Positions 10,457-22,800 of a stretch of 64,000 bases of DNA are shown here, one piece after another. Numbering within the stretch: position 1 is the first letter of the stretch; every line of letters begins with the position of its first letter. Position numbers and translations under genes: made by a program. Under the pieces are notes generated by a model. It searched no databases. It had not been told where the DNA came from and was given only the letters and a program-made list of their open reading frames with translations. Location: the NCBI GenBank assembly GCA_963693085.1, contig OY856412.1, forward strand, positions 1,407,448,694-1,407,512,693. The letters run 5' to 3'. This stretch comes from Alisma plantago-aquatica (lineage: Eukaryota > Streptophyta > Magnoliopsida > Alismatales > Alismataceae).

Positions 10457-12349
10457 AAACATTCTTGTCCTCAAGTATGCTCCAACTTAATCTCTCTTTT
10501 CAGTTTTCTTTCAATAAACAAGAGTGATAAATGAAAATAGCAATAGAAAATTATTGACTACATGGTCTTTGAAGTGACTAAGTGCAAGTGTTCCACCTCT
10601 CTCCTCTCCTCTTTCACATACCAATCATGAAATGAGCAGTGAGCATACAAACTTCAAATATAAAGCATAAAATACTTAAGTTGTCCATTTGTCCTTCATA
10701 TCATTCTGGGTAAACTGTTTCATGTTTGTGTTAATCAAAGATGACTAGGAGTATTGTTTCGCTTTCATGCATTCAGTCTTATGCCTCGAACCACACTAAA
10801 TGACCCACATGGCTGTGGAAAAGGGTAAAGTGAGCTAGATTTGATGTTTTCTAGCTCAATGGGTATGAAAGTAGAAGAAAGGGTTGCGGAAAGGTTTTTA
10901 GAGTGCTATTACATAGAGCACTCATCTTTTCTTTATTTGATGCTCTTAAATAGGAGCATCCTTTTATTTTCTTTTGGCTTTCTTTTTCTTTTATTTTATT
11001 TTCCCTTGGTGTAGATAGGGCATATGGTGGATAGAGCGAAGTGGGGAGATAAAGCTATGGCCACCCCAAACTTTTGGAGGTGGCCAAGGCTTATTATGTG
11101 CACTAGGGCATCCTTTCATGAGGCGGAGAGGTATGAAGATGGTGAGTGAAGTGTCGGGTCAAAGAGGGGTCATTAGTGTAGTCTTCAACATAAGATTCCC
11201 TGCATGAAATCTAATCCAACAGTTCATCAAATGATATCACGCCACATGATAGAACAACATGACATTCACATTTCTATTAAGCGATTCTATAGGCTGTAAG
11301 TGTTTGTATCTTGCTCAATTCACAAAACAACCGAAACTTTCACAAACTTGAGAGAAGTGATGCACGTGTAAAATGTCAACAAACAAGACCACGTTGCAAT
11401 AAACTCTAAGAAACAACATGCATTTGTCAAAGCATTAAAGACTTCATTTCAAATAGTGGAGATTAAGTCAAAACATGATTTTTGGGCAAGAACATTCAAG
11501 TTTGGGAAAAATTGGCCAAAATGGTGCCAATTTGCCTTCAATCACATCTAAACCTAACTTTTAGGAAATTTAAAGCATAAAATAGAAAATCCTAGTTAAA
11601 AAATGCAAAAATTACCAAAAATCTACATGATATGCAATGCATGGTAAAAAAGGGAAATTTTTTTGAAAAATTACACAAAAATGCATGGAAGTAAACTATG
11701 AGTATGCATGCATACAAGCAGACACATAGGGTCAAAACAAATAAGTGTGAAGGTTAGTCAAACTGTTTGATCATCTTGCAAAAAATTATCACAAGGTACA
11801 TAGATAAAAATGCGGTGAATGAAGGGCTTACCGCCCTACCACCCCATACTTTTAAATTATGCTGTCATTAGCATGAAATAGAAGTTTAGAATAGTAGGGT
11901 AAAGGGCATGGAGTTACAGAAGACAACCACCAAGAGATGGAGTGATCAAAGTAGTACTAGGTGGGAAGGGTAAGACCACCACGACCGTGTTGAGCAACAC
12001 GGCCGTTCTATCTTTCTAGCCACACGGCCGTTCTATCTTTCCAGTCACACGACCGTGCTGGGTGGCACGGACATTCTGGACTCCTTCCTATAGCTCCTCT
12101 ATTGATTTGCAATCTTCTCTCAACTTTGATATTCTCCTTGGCTATACCCTTTGTGCATCACCTTTTCTTCCTTGTACATGTACTAACATGATTCACAAAT
12201 AGAAAAACTATCAAGTATGGTGTGTGTGTGTGCTTCTTGGAAGAAGAAAAAAGTATGACAAAAGAACAAGGTTCGAGAATCTCAAACCACGTGGGTTGCC
12301 TCCCACACGCGCTAAATTTAGAGCCTTCAGCTAGGCATGTTGTTTTTCC
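10457..12349 (-). repeat. Noncoding internal region of the Athila-like element
   Basis: No gene is supported. It holds a pyrimidine-rich tract near 10965-11005, a cluster of ACACGGCCGTT modules at 11975-12080 and a short TG microsatellite at 12221-12232. The same region recurs at 28244-30100 and, split by a later insertion, at 31461-32396 plus 42908-43820. Confidence 0.7.
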
Positions 12350-13835
12350 ATCAATCAACCATTGTCTAAAAGAAAAATGTTTCCATCCTCATCATAGGCA
12401 ATCCTCTCAAATGCCTTCCTTGATTGATCTTCTTCCCAAGGGTCATGCGAGCTTCTCAAGTATCTTTCTTCATTTGTCTCTCCTCTGGGGTCATCATCAT
12501 AGGTCTCAAAGTAAGAATCCTCGTCAATAAAACTTTTTAGCTCATTTAAGATGACCTCCTTAGGCATCTTCCCTCTCATCTTCTTCTTGAAGGTGAAAAC
12601 ATCCTTATGGAACCTTACATAATTTGGGCTTTGCTTGATGATGGAAAGCAATGAGGTGTTTGCCTTAGTCAACCTTAAGACCTTCAGAATTTTCATGCCA
12701 TAGTTTTGCCTTCCCTTTAAGGAATGGATCTTCATAGGCATCAAAGAGACGGGTTTCCATCATGTTGGATACTTGCAAACCTAAAAATATCACATTGGGA
12801 TATCCTGGATCAGCAATGGGGGAATTTGGTGGTGCCATCTCAAAGGAAGGTGGGACACAAGATATTATCTACCCAAAATCTGGCAGGACTGTAGAATTTT
12901 TAGTGCACTTAGCACTCTCACAAGGGCTTTGCAGCAAGGGTTCTCCACATGATGTTTGTCTAGTTGCTTCCCTCCCTTGTTGAGATCCTCAACAACCTTG
13001 TCATACCTCAACACTGAAACCTTCTTCACTTGCTCATAGGGAGGAGGGGGAGCATGTGATAGTTGTGGTGGTGGTGGTGGTAGTGGTGGTGGTTTTTGGT
13101 GTAGTGGATTAGGATTTTGATGGATGTAGGTTGGTTGTTGTGGAGGTAGTTGGAATGGGGGTGGTTTTTGTAGTTGAAATTATGGTGGTGGTTGTGAGGT
13201 GTGTTGGAAGTTAAATGGTTGTTGTGGTGGTGGAGGAGAATAGGGGTTAGTGTGCTTTGGTATCGTTGGAGAGTGGGTTCTTGGCCATGTGGTGGGACAT
13301 ATGCACCTTGAGGAGCACCCATGGTTCCACTGGCATTGTTGGGGTTGGACATGGGTTGGGAAAGGGGTCTTCCCTCCTCACAAAGGGCAAGTGAGATGGA
13401 AATCTCATCCAACCTTTGCTCAAGTCATTCAATCGGTTGTCCATGAAAGGACACTTCTCTCTTCACTTCATCAAGGCTTCTTAACCTTGCTAGAACTTCT
13501 TCTTCAAACATGGAGTTGTCTCCTTTCTCTTGGTCTCCTTATTGCTTCCATGAAAGGTTTGGATGATTTCTCCATTCTGAAGTGTAAGAGCTTGACATGG
13601 ATCCTTGGTTGTTTTGAATGCCACATGATTGTAGAACTTGCACATCTTCACAAAGAGCCTCCATGGAGTTGGCGGAGTGATTAGAAGAACCTCCCACATG
13701 AATTTTCATGAGATCTACCATGTCTTCCAACATCTTCATCATGTAGGGTGGTTGAGGTATTGAAGGTGCTTGCACATCTCGATCTACCATATTGACTCCA
13801 AAGGGTTGCTTGTCACATGTACAAGGCACAACCAA
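12350..13835 (-). pseudogene. Athila-like gag remnant
   Basis: This is a broken capsid-type protein read in pieces on the minus strand. The piece at 13835-13539 ends in EWRNHPNLSWKQ, matching the WRNHPNFSW signature of Athila/Tat GAG proteins. A proline-rich stretch follows near 13020-13130; in another frame its GGT/GTG repeat reads as a His-rich run. The piece at 12744-12355 carries LTKANTSLLSIIKQSPNYVRF and FKKKMRG, the segment that normally precedes the protease in Athila polyproteins. Its tail (ETYDDDPRGETNEERYL) is acidic and not recognised. The pieces lie in different frames with stops between, so no full GAG is made. Protease, RT and integrase do not follow. Confidence 0.75.
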
Positions 13836-13960
13836 ACAAAAGAAAGCAAGTTAGTAAACCAATATACACAAAGAATGCAAAGAATAATGAATAAAGAATA
13901 GCAATGGTGAGGGCAGTAGGAAAAGTCAAAGCAAAACTAACTAGCTAGGTCGAGCGCCTC

Positions 13961-13980
13961 TGTCCCCACCAACGGCACCA
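13961..13980 (-). other. Primer-binding site of the Athila-like element
   Basis: The minus strand reads TGGTGCCGTTGGTGGGGACA, close to the TGGCGCCGTTGCCGGGGA type of PBS found in Athila, Tat and Ogre elements (usually ascribed to tRNA-Asp). It lies seven bases inside the LTR end. Confidence 0.75.
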
Positions 13981-13987
13981 GAAAGCT

Positions 13988-16371
13988 TGGTGTGCTTCCC
14001 ACCAAGGATACACACTAGCCAACTAGAGGTGGCTAAATGCAACCCTAAGGGAGGACACACATGTGGATCTTTTGAAATTTATATTAACCCTAACCAAGTC
14101 GATCACAATACCAAATAGGTCGCCCGCAAGCACACGGGGTACTATTGTACCATAGGTGAAGGGAAAGTGTAGGGGTCGATCCTCAGGGACAGAGGGGGCA
14201 CTAGATCTAGGCTAGCATTGGCTACATTCCTATTACAGAGATTAGGGTTGAAGGGTTTAAAAGGGGTTTAGTTGATTGTTAAACTAGGTGAACAAGAAAA
14301 TAAAGGCAATTATGAAATCTAGATTATCACAACTCTAAATTATCCTAAGCAAGCAAGTCTAATGAACTAGATTAAGCAACTAGAAGAGCATAAGCAAAGG
14401 TTGACTACACTACACTAGTAGAGCAATTAACAACTTATAACTAGGTTAACCATAAGAAAGAGAGCAAAAACATAAGTTAACACTAAAGATCAAGACTGAG
14501 CAAATAACTAGTTGGAACAAAGGCAACTACACTATATTAGCATGAACAAGCTAAGAAAGCAGATTGGGTTATAAGTAATGAGATTAGGTAGGTGGGCCAT
14601 TTGGGGATGTGGTTTGATATGAGTTGGGGGGTCAGTATAGCAAGCAATTTATCACAACTCTATCTAGATTACCAAACCAAACAACAAGGCAAGTGCTATT
14701 AGAATGTACCCTATACTACTAGTTGGAGAACTAGGGTTAAATGTAATTCTAATAGGACTTGTCAAGTCTAGGTCTCTAGGGTCGGTGGTATTAGGACAAT
14801 TGAGAGCCAAGGGTAGAAATGAAAGTAAAGATTAGGGTTTTTCACCTCATGCCACTAGCCATCCAGCCTTTGGGAAGCTCTAGGAAATTGCACTAATCAC
14901 ACTTACACTAGCCACTTAGATCTCACACTCACTTGTAGAAGGAGGGATGTGTATGTGGGAACAAAGGGTGTTATCTAAGGATCCATTAATTAGACCTAGG
15001 AGCCATTCCTAAGATTGGCCACATACACTCCAATTCCTCCTAGAAGCTACGTGTCATCAAACATCTTAAAGCAAGCAATCCATGTTATAAGCACAAACCA
15101 CATGCAATAAAATAGGAAATGAGATAGAAGCAAGAAGAAATCATCATAGATATAAATCATGTTTATTACAAGTTATTTTCCCCCAACATGGTATCAAAGT
15201 CACATTTTGACCCCAAATAGCCCACCACTAGGGGCTTAGCTAGACATGATCAAGAAAATAGCAAAAGAAAGGGGAAGAAGGGGTAGAACTCCATGAAGCT
15301 TGAAGTAGAAACCTCTTTATTCACCTCCTAGAAGCTTGGGGACGTCCTTCCTCCTCCAATGGTATAGATGGGCATGAGAATATGGGGGATTATGGAGGAA
15401 AACCTAGAAAACTAGGTTTCCAAGGTGGAAATGGGGTGGAAATGGTGGATGGGGAGCATAAATGCAAGGTGGAGTGCAATGAATGCTCAAGGGGTGAGTA
15501 GGGAGGATTAGATACAGCTAGGGGGTCTAACCTCCATGCCCCAGCCACCACCTATGTATATATAGGTGGTGGGGAAGCACTAGGGTAAGTGGGGGTATTT
15601 TAGGGAAAATAGTGTAAAAAATGGATAGGGTAGGTTGGTTACCACGGTCGTGTTGATGTACCACGGTCATGGTGGGGGTAGTAGGGAATGGTCGTGGGGG
15701 GAGTGGCCACGGTCAAGGTGTGAAAGGAGGGTGAAAAGGCTAAGTGTATGTGGTGGCCACGGCCATGGCGGGGTGCCACGGTCGTGTTGGGTAAGTGGCA
15801 CCATGGCCGTAGCGGGGTGCCTTGGCCATTTTGGAGGAGGAAGTCTTGATTGTGGGGGGTAGCACGGGCATTTTTTCTTCTACTAGCCACGACCGTGGTA
15901 AGTGGTCACGGTCGTGGTGTCTTCAATGGACCATGGTTGTGGCTGATGGCCACGGTCGTGGTGAGTTTGGTGCAGCAACCTGACATCTTAGTCGATTCTT
16001 CACAATAATTGACACAACCTATGGCCATGGGGCCATAGGTGTGTTGTGATCTCCAGTGGCTAAATGAATTTCAATTCACATCATCCATGGACTTATTTGC
16101 TTGATGATGAATCTTGGCCATTAGGGGTAGGTTGAGAGAGCTTTGGGGCCTTCTTTGGACCCCTCCATGAGTGGAGGAATCCTAGAACTCCTTCCTTCTC
16201 TCTCACCCATCCAAATTATGGTCCAAGTACCTTAAAATACTGCAAAGAACGTCCATAAGTGAATTTGATATTGATACTCATAATGAGGGATTTAACTTGC
16301 ATTCTATTGTGTTTAGATGTGAATAAATTACAAAATGGCACAAGATGGAGCCCTAAAATAGGGTTGCATCA
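13988..16371 (-). repeat. Right (5') LTR of the Athila-like element
   Basis: The minus-strand start is TGATGCAACCC at 16371. The inner end lies at about 13988, just before the primer-binding site. The segment 15455-16371 matches 9532-10442 closely, which defines the family. The outer third carries many CCACGGYCRTGG-type modules. No gene is supported; ORFs at 15635-15890 are repeat artefacts. Confidence 0.75.
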
Positions 16372-17369
16372 ATATCTTGGGTATTTCTAAAGACGCAAAA
16401 TAAACCAGCATGGTGAATAAAGACAAGGATCATATATTTTCTAATATGATCTATACAACTAGGAGAAACTAAGATTTTGTAGGTTAATACCACCTATATA
16501 GGATCTTTCACATTTTGTCTTAGAATTTTTACTAGCATTGTTTACGCCTACAGGAGGCTATTTGCCTCTCTCATTTTTTATGTCAGTATATTACTAATTT
16601 CCATATAAGTGACAAAGTGTTGATGCACGAGGAGGCCTCATCTACTAGTCGTCTCAAGATTCCTACTAAATATGCTATAAAATAGAAGAGGATGTTCAAA
16701 CTTCATTAGTATTATGCAAACTTGTATGGGTTTCATGGAGGAACAATGAAGGATTACTATAAGGGTGTCCCACAAATTTGGTCTTTGGCGGTGCATATTT
16801 ATTTGTTTACTATAGCACAAAGATTAGTATAAACATATTTTATTTACTTTTGAGGCTGGGAACACTTAGAAATGTTGATAACAAAAGCTTCTTAAGGACA
16901 TTCTTGGGACACATGGGAAGGTACCCTCTATTGGGCCAATATTATCAGCATCCAATGTTGGTTTCCTTGTGTGTATTTTAATTTATATATTTATCGTGAA
17001 GTCATATTCATATGTATGGATGAACATTAATTCTTATATTATTTTTTGGTGATGTGTAAATTTGTTTGATTATCTTACAACATGTGCACGTATTGTCATA
17101 TCCATTATATAATAATATTAAATTAATTTGAAACAAGAGTCTATCTCAAACTATGAGTACACCTAGTGGGATTTTGCATCAAATTTTATTTAGTAGTGGT
17201 TTGTATTAAAGTCTTATTTTTACATCCAAGGGATGAGTATGTGAGGCTTGGTCATAGGAAAAGGTTGTGAGGTGGTCTTCTCATTATAAGAAGGCTTATA
17301 GGAGAATGATGAGGGATTTATAAGGACAAAAGGTGTTTGTCAGATAGGTGCATCTGAGTTAGGCCATGG
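16372..17369. other. AT-rich DNA without a recognised feature
   Basis: About 1 kb of AT-rich sequence between the Athila-like LTR and the Cassandra-type element. ORFs at 16638-16820 and 16778-16981 show no domain. It is not visibly a continuation of the LINE that is broken at 9531. Confidence 0.5.
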
Positions 17370-17660
17370 TATAACGCACGGGTTCACTGCCCAAGGATGT
17401 AGTTGAGTTTTAGGAATGACGAATGCCCCCATAGACCGCCACTAGTCGTAACTGTGTGATTTTCCCTCACTTATGTTAAAGTCATGATGAACTTCCTGAC
17501 TAGTCACCCATCCTAATACTACTCTGGGTTGAGTATGCTTAACCATAGAGTTCTTTAGTGTTGGGTTCCTTGAAAAGAAAGTGCACCTTGGTGATATTGG
17601 TAGTCCAATCATTCCTTTTAAAATCATTTTATATGAGGCCTCAAGATACAGGACGATAGA
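17370..17660 (-). repeat. Cassandra-type LTR, left (3')
   Basis: It begins TATAACGC where the right copy has TGTAATGC, so the terminal TG has mutated. It ends ...GATAGA opposite GCATTACA. It contains 5S-like sequence at about 17490-17560. Confidence 0.88.
17494..17544 (-). promoter_or_regulatory. 5S rRNA-like internal promoter in the left Cassandra LTR
   Basis: On the minus strand GGTTAAGCATACTC (17531-17544) matches the 5S box A region, and GGATGGGTGACTAGTCAGGA (17494-17513) matches box C. Spacing and the intervening AGAGTAGTATTA also follow plant 5S rRNA. It would recruit RNA polymerase III if still active. Confidence 0.8.
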
Positions 17661-17673
17661 ATCTCCCCCACTT
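17661..17673 (-). other. Polypurine tract of the Cassandra-type element
   Basis: The minus strand reads AAGTGGGGGAGAT immediately before the left LTR. Confidence 0.8.
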
Positions 17674-17897
17674 AGACTCTTGAAGTCCTCCGTCAAGGAT
17701 CGACTATAAGGCCTCATAATCATTCATCATTTTAAAGTAGACCCAGAATGGCCCATGGACACCCAACTACCAATCACAGATACCAATGTAAGGGTGACTA
17801 CATCACCATGGACAACCTTTTCCAACAAGTCTGGACTGCACCTCTGAAGACTGACATGCCATATGCCCATCTGGGCCCTACTTACTGAAGGGGTTTT

Positions 17898-17910
17898 GAC
17901 TTTGATACCA
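17898..17910 (-). other. Primer-binding site of the Cassandra-type element
   Basis: The minus strand reads TGGTATCAAAGTC, close to TGGTATCAGAGC, the complement of the initiator tRNA-Met 3' end. It starts two bases inside the right LTR. Confidence 0.85.
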
Positions 17911-17912
17911 TT

Positions 17913-18202
17913 TGTAATGCATGAGCCCATTGCCCAAGTCTCTAGTAGAATCTTAGAAATGATGATTTCCCCCACAAACCACCACTAGCCTTAACTGTAC
18001 ATTTTGACCTCACTCATGTGCAAGCTAGGATGAACTTCTTGATTGGTCACTCATCCTAGTTCTACTATGGGTTGAGTATGCTTAACCATAGAGTTCTTTT
18101 GTATGGATTCCCTCAAAAGGAGGTGTACCTTGGAGATATGGGTAGTCCAATCATTCCTTTTAAGATCATTTTATCTGATGTGTCAAGACCTGGGGCATTA
18201 CA
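17913..18202 (-). repeat. Cassandra-type LTR, right (5')
   Basis: Begins TGTAATGC and ends GCATTACA, a perfect 8-bp inverted terminus. It contains 5S-like sequence at about 18030-18100. Confidence 0.9.
18037..18087 (-). promoter_or_regulatory. 5S rRNA-like internal promoter in the right Cassandra LTR
   Basis: The minus strand has GGTTAAGCATACTC at 18074-18087 (box A-like, identical to the left LTR) and GGATGAGTGACCAATCAAGA at 18037-18056 (box C-like, with more changes than the left copy). Confidence 0.8.
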
Positions 18203-19312
18203 CATGGCTTGGTCAACAACATTGACATTGCTTTTAGCATGGAGTATACTTATAAAGTGGGAGTATTCACATGGAATATTTAAATTGAGTGTGTTTGGAC
18301 ACCTCGTTTGGGGGGGTCAGACCCAACACATTAGATCTAATGTGTTGTGACTTCTATCTCTCAATATAAACCCCAAAAATAAATTGAATATGTGATACGT
18401 GAGATATGAATAGAAACTCAAAAATTACCTTAAGTTAAGTAGGTTCTTCTCAACCTACACTACAAATATCTTGCATTTTTGTTGAAGATGGTCCATATAA
18501 ATTCAAGCATAATTATGACGATTTGCAAAATATTCTACTATATTTATGGCTTAGGTCAACAACTAGGGTGTCATTTGAGGTTCTGGGACCATTAGATAGA
18601 TTCTAGTGTTTAAACAAGAACCTTCGATATTTTCTATGAGTCTTGATGGTTGTTTAATTCGAAGGGTGGATGTTTATATGAGATAGATAACTAAACATAT
18701 GGCCTTGATACTTTAGTTACACTCTAATGAAAATTTTGTAGTGGCATAATCCCATAATAAAGTGTGATATAAATACTATTATAACCTTAGTGTTACTCAT
18801 TTTATGGATATGTGATGCGAGTAGAGCCGGTTGATATTAATCTAGTGTAGTTGATATTAGCTACTTTATTGATTTTCTTGTTTTTTTAGATTTTTTTATA
18901 TGGATATATACTACTACTCAATTGTATCATTATTGGGGAACACTTCCATGACACTCATGTAGTTATATTCATCACTACTATAATATAAGTATTTTTATAT
19001 TATTTAATCATATGGATATTCATGCATAATTTTTCATGATATTGTGATAATTCAGTGGTTGGGTGTAATCACACTTATGACCTTTCTACATGATAATCAC
19101 TCTAATGATAATATGCATGCAATATGTTGACATTTTATATTTTCTTGACTAATACAGATGGCCTAATATATTTTTTCCATGGGGCACTTATGTGCTAACA
19201 AACTCTTGCTAGGGACTAACCTACACAGAACAAATATCCATGGGTATTTTCAAATGTAAGTTGTGTAGGGATAATTCATATTTCACTTATCATACTCTCA
19301 TGGTTTGTGGTT
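18203..19312. other. AT-rich DNA with one perfect palindrome
   Basis: No gene is seen. It includes a perfect 24-bp palindrome at 18324-18347, centred on TTAGATCTAA. The rest is AT-rich unique-looking sequence leading into segment S1. Confidence 0.5.
18324..18347. repeat. Perfect 24-bp palindrome
   Basis: CAACACATTAGA is followed directly by its reverse complement with no spacer. Confidence 0.9.
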
Positions 19313-19863
19313 TTTTCCCTCTCTGAGTGCATCAGTTAGAGCCATTAGTCATATCAAGACATGGAGATATAGTCTTAATACTATGTGTATGGATATAGGC
19401 ATCCTAGGTTAGTCTTATGGAAATTTATGCAACTATAGTTGATATATTTATCATGCATTGTGATATATATCCATCATACATCCAAACATATGTTTAGAGT
19501 AGTCATTATTATTATGTGAGATTGTTATGTTGTGAGAATGTTGTCCATGCATGTTTAGTGTAGTGTACGTGTTTTCATTCTTTTAAAAGATGTATCGAAT
19601 TTATGAAATCTCTAGAGAGGGTGAGAATAGAACAAATTCAATTCATGCAACTTAAAACACAAGAATGGTTAATTGTAATCTACTTAAAGAGATATTATAA
19701 TAGGAAGAATAAAACAAGTGGTCAACAAAGAAGCAACCACAAAGGACCACAAAATCTATCATTATTCTAACCTAAAATTTCATGGAACCATTACCTAGTT
19801 ATTTCCAACCAAGGTTTCTCAAGTTGTACTTTTTTACAATTCCAACACCAGTACAAAATATAA
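19313..19863. repeat. Segment S, copy 1
   Basis: About 550 bp starting near CTCTGAGTGCATC, repeated at 30121-30755 and 43840-44392 with few differences. No coding frame is supported. Its right neighbour is the inverted end of unit A1. Confidence 0.85.
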
Positions 19864-19899
19864 TGGTTGATTGATGGAAGAACAATAAGCCAAGCTCGG

Positions 19900-22800
19900 T
19901 GTAACACCCCTCCCTAGGGTTTCTTACGTAACCAGTGGAAGCACAGCCTAATCCCCAACATTATCCATAATGTGGGGTACTTGGCATATTTGGGAGGAAA
20001 TGTCACATACATGATCTCATGACAAGAAACAAATAACACTTGGCATTATTAAAACATAGATTCATACATAAGTTCTTGGAATAAAAGCTACATCAATTTT
20101 CCAAAGATGTACTAAACATAAACTAGATAATGATAGGATCTCCATAGATGGACGTCCCACCAGGCAACAAATCCTTGGATCTCTGGGTCCTTGGTACTCT
20201 CAAGGTTGTTCCTTCTCCTTGGCTCCAACTCCTGCGGACATCTCGTCCCCAGCCATGCACAGGAAAACAAACATCGTAAGTAAGAGGCATTGGCATATTA
20301 TAAGACATAAAAATAAATATACAAGTGACTTAACATAATCATGAACATGCATTAACATTAATCGTTTCTTAATGTCTTTTACATAAAGAAATTTACTAGA
20401 AAAATATGCTCCTCTCTTAATGCCCCATAAGGAGCCCATAAATGCTCGGAAAGCCCATAATTGCTCGGAAAGCCCATAACAAGGTGCATATAAATCTAAA
20501 TAAATTTCTATTATTCATGATCTTTCTTAAACTTCACTTATCTTCTTAATACCTTAAACTGAATCTTAATTGGGATTTCTCCCTCTTGAACATGGTTGGG
20601 ATTTCTCCCCATGACCATAATGGGATTTCTCCCTCTTAAGCATGATTGGGAAACTTATTCCCTCTTAATCTTAATTTCTTGTATCTTAATCATAAACCAT
20701 AATCTTAATGGGATTTCTACTCTTAGACTTAGCTTATAACAACCAACATCCAATAATCATGTATATTGAGGAAAAACATGTACTTTTCAAGACTTCAACA
20801 TAAAAGAAGCATAATATATCATAATCATTCAAAAATGCAAATTTACTATGCCAAAGGCATGGCCCGCTTACCTTGAACTAAATCACCTAAGTCAAACCTA
20901 GTTTGACTGATTGGATCCCCTTAAACACCTGAAATTAACATAATTATCATTTATCATATATCATTAAACCCTAATTTACTCATATAAAATTTGAGATGTA
21001 AAATCAGTAAAATCAGTCGATAATAGAAAATCAGATTCCTCATCAAAAATCCTTTCCAAAACATATTTTTGCGTATTTTTCTGATAATCAGGCGATTTAC
21101 TACGAATTTCTAAAGAACAGACCAATAGCAAATCAAGAAAAAGCCACGTGTAAATCTATATATTCAAATCCAGGAAAAGGGGCCCGCATCTGACTTAGCC
21201 CAATCGGGCTTGGCCAACTAGGCCGCGATGCTCGCCTCTGAGGACTTGCTATCAGAGAAGGGAGGACCAGTGAAATCCCAAAAATACCCCTCTCAACTGA
21301 ACACATCAATAAAGAAAACGAGGGGGCCAGGGGTCATTGCACACCCTGGTTTCTTCCCTGCCTGCTCTTCGCGAGCCATGGATCGAGCACCTTGTATGAG
21401 CATTTAGCTCCCGATCCAGAGTCGCCAGTAGAGGGTCTCTATAGTTACCAGGGCATCGAGCGAGTTCACCAACCCATGACGGAGGCACTGAGCTGAGGCA
21501 CTTGCTCAGGCATGGACTGGAGCTCGAGAAGCTCCTTGGCCATGGCGGCACAGTAAAAGCTACGAACTGGAGCCAAGAAAGCACCACGATGAGAGCATGT
21601 AATCGAGAGCTAACGATCGATGAGGGTAAAGTGGGCATCATTTCCTGAATCCCACAGATCAAACAAAAAGGGCGAGGAGCCCTGAGCCCTCAGGCACGCC
21701 GGAAAACCAAGCAGAACAGAGGAACATTCGTGAACCCGTAACTAAAGGAAATCAGACCGAAACACATATGCGGTGATTGGAAAATGATCGTCGAGGACAG
21801 GAGAAGAGATTAGAGGTAGTTCCGAGGTTGGAGGGGCACTGGGTTGCAATGGCGTCTAGCGCCGGCAAGCTCCCTTGACCCGATCTATAGGGTACAACGA
21901 TCCGAGATGACAGGGGGAAAACGGGCGATGGGTAGCAGGTCTCGGAATGGTCGGGATGCTTTTCCAAAAGCCAATTTGCACAACGGCGGTGCAGAAGATA
22001 GGAAAGCGACCGAGGTTGTCGGAGATCCAAATCGTGTAGGGTGAGACTATAGGGGGTACCTGGGACGAAATCGGAAGAGGAGAAGGAAACTTCGGGACCT
22101 CTTGGTGCTTATGGGGTGTTTAAACATACGAGGAGGGCTCAGTAATGGCGGCTGCAACTCTTCTGCGGAGAGAGGCAGCGAGCCCCAAATGGGCGTCTCT
22201 TCTATAGGGCACGAGAGCACGCGAGCAGGGGCTCGTTGGGTTTGGGAGAGAGAGACGAATTCAATGGCGAAGAAACGACGTGAAACCGTCGAGGAATGAC
22301 CGAGATCGACTGCGAGCATTCAAGGTAGTTAAAACAGGTGCCGGCTCGCGAGAAAAGCGGAGGTAGGAGAGAATACGAGTGTCGTTGGATCTTGATCCAA
22401 TGGTCACCGTGTACGCGTGCAAGAAAAGTAACGTGTGACGCAATGTAAATGCGGGACTATAGCTTGAATGGGCTACATAATTGAAATTTCATTCAAATCT
22501 TAGTCAATTAATATTCAAACCTCTATTAAATCAATTGAAGGGTCAAACAAGGTCATAATGGGTTCAAATTTGAACCATAGGCAGTTTGGAAGGTCTAGAA
22601 TATTCTCATGCCATTAGATTTCGTGCTTGTACTCGTTTTAGGCCTAAAATAAAAAAAACCCTTATGTGTACTTAAATGACCATGATAAAAGCAAATAAAG
22701 CCATTAATTTTTCAAATAAAAATTATAAAACACAAAAACGTGCCCTAAACATTATTTCCTCTCATTTGACAAGATGGGGGCCATTAAGCAAATAATTACA

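Larger units (their letters stand above)
9532..16371 (-). mobile_element. Non-autonomous Athila/Tat-like Ty3/gypsy retrotransposon
   Basis: A minus-strand LTR element. The right (5') LTR is 13988-16371, followed on the minus strand by a primer-binding site, gag-like remnants (13835 down to 12350), about 1.9 kb of noncoding DNA, a polypurine tract and the left (3') LTR. The left LTR is cut at 9532, where LINE sequence begins, so only 911 bp of about 2.4 kb remain. No RT, RNase H or integrase is present, so it was non-autonomous or has lost pol. No target-site duplication can be tested. Related pieces recur at 27.5-30.1 kb, 30.8-32.4 kb and 42.9-43.8 kb. Confidence 0.8.
17370..18202 (-). mobile_element. 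Cassandra-type TRIM retrotransposon, complete
   Basis: Two direct LTRs (17370-17660 and 17913-18202, about 290 bp each) flank a 252-bp noncoding interior. The right LTR has perfect termini TGTAATGC and GCATTACA. The interior has a PBS for initiator tRNA-Met beside the right LTR and a purine tract beside the left, so the element lies on the minus strand. Five-base duplications CATGG stand at 17365-17369 and 18203-18207. Both LTRs carry a 5S rRNA-like block in minus orientation, the hallmark of Cassandra. It encodes no protein and must use enzymes from other elements. The LTRs have diverged clearly (roughly one site in four or five by eye), so the insertion is old. Confidence 0.93.

Noticed and set aside
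13026..13412. His-rich ORF that looks like a metal-binding protein
   Set aside because: It is the wrong frame of a GGT/GTG repeat; the neighbouring frame is proline-rich and joins the gag-like sequence better.
17370..18202. True 5S rRNA genes
   Set aside because: The 5S-like blocks are diverged, lack intact 5' and 3' parts, and lie inside LTRs with TG..CA ends and target duplications.
21306..22319. Several minus and plus ORFs repeated at 25762-26775
   Set aside because: They are duplicated only because they lie in the two LTRs; no domains or codon-like pattern seen.
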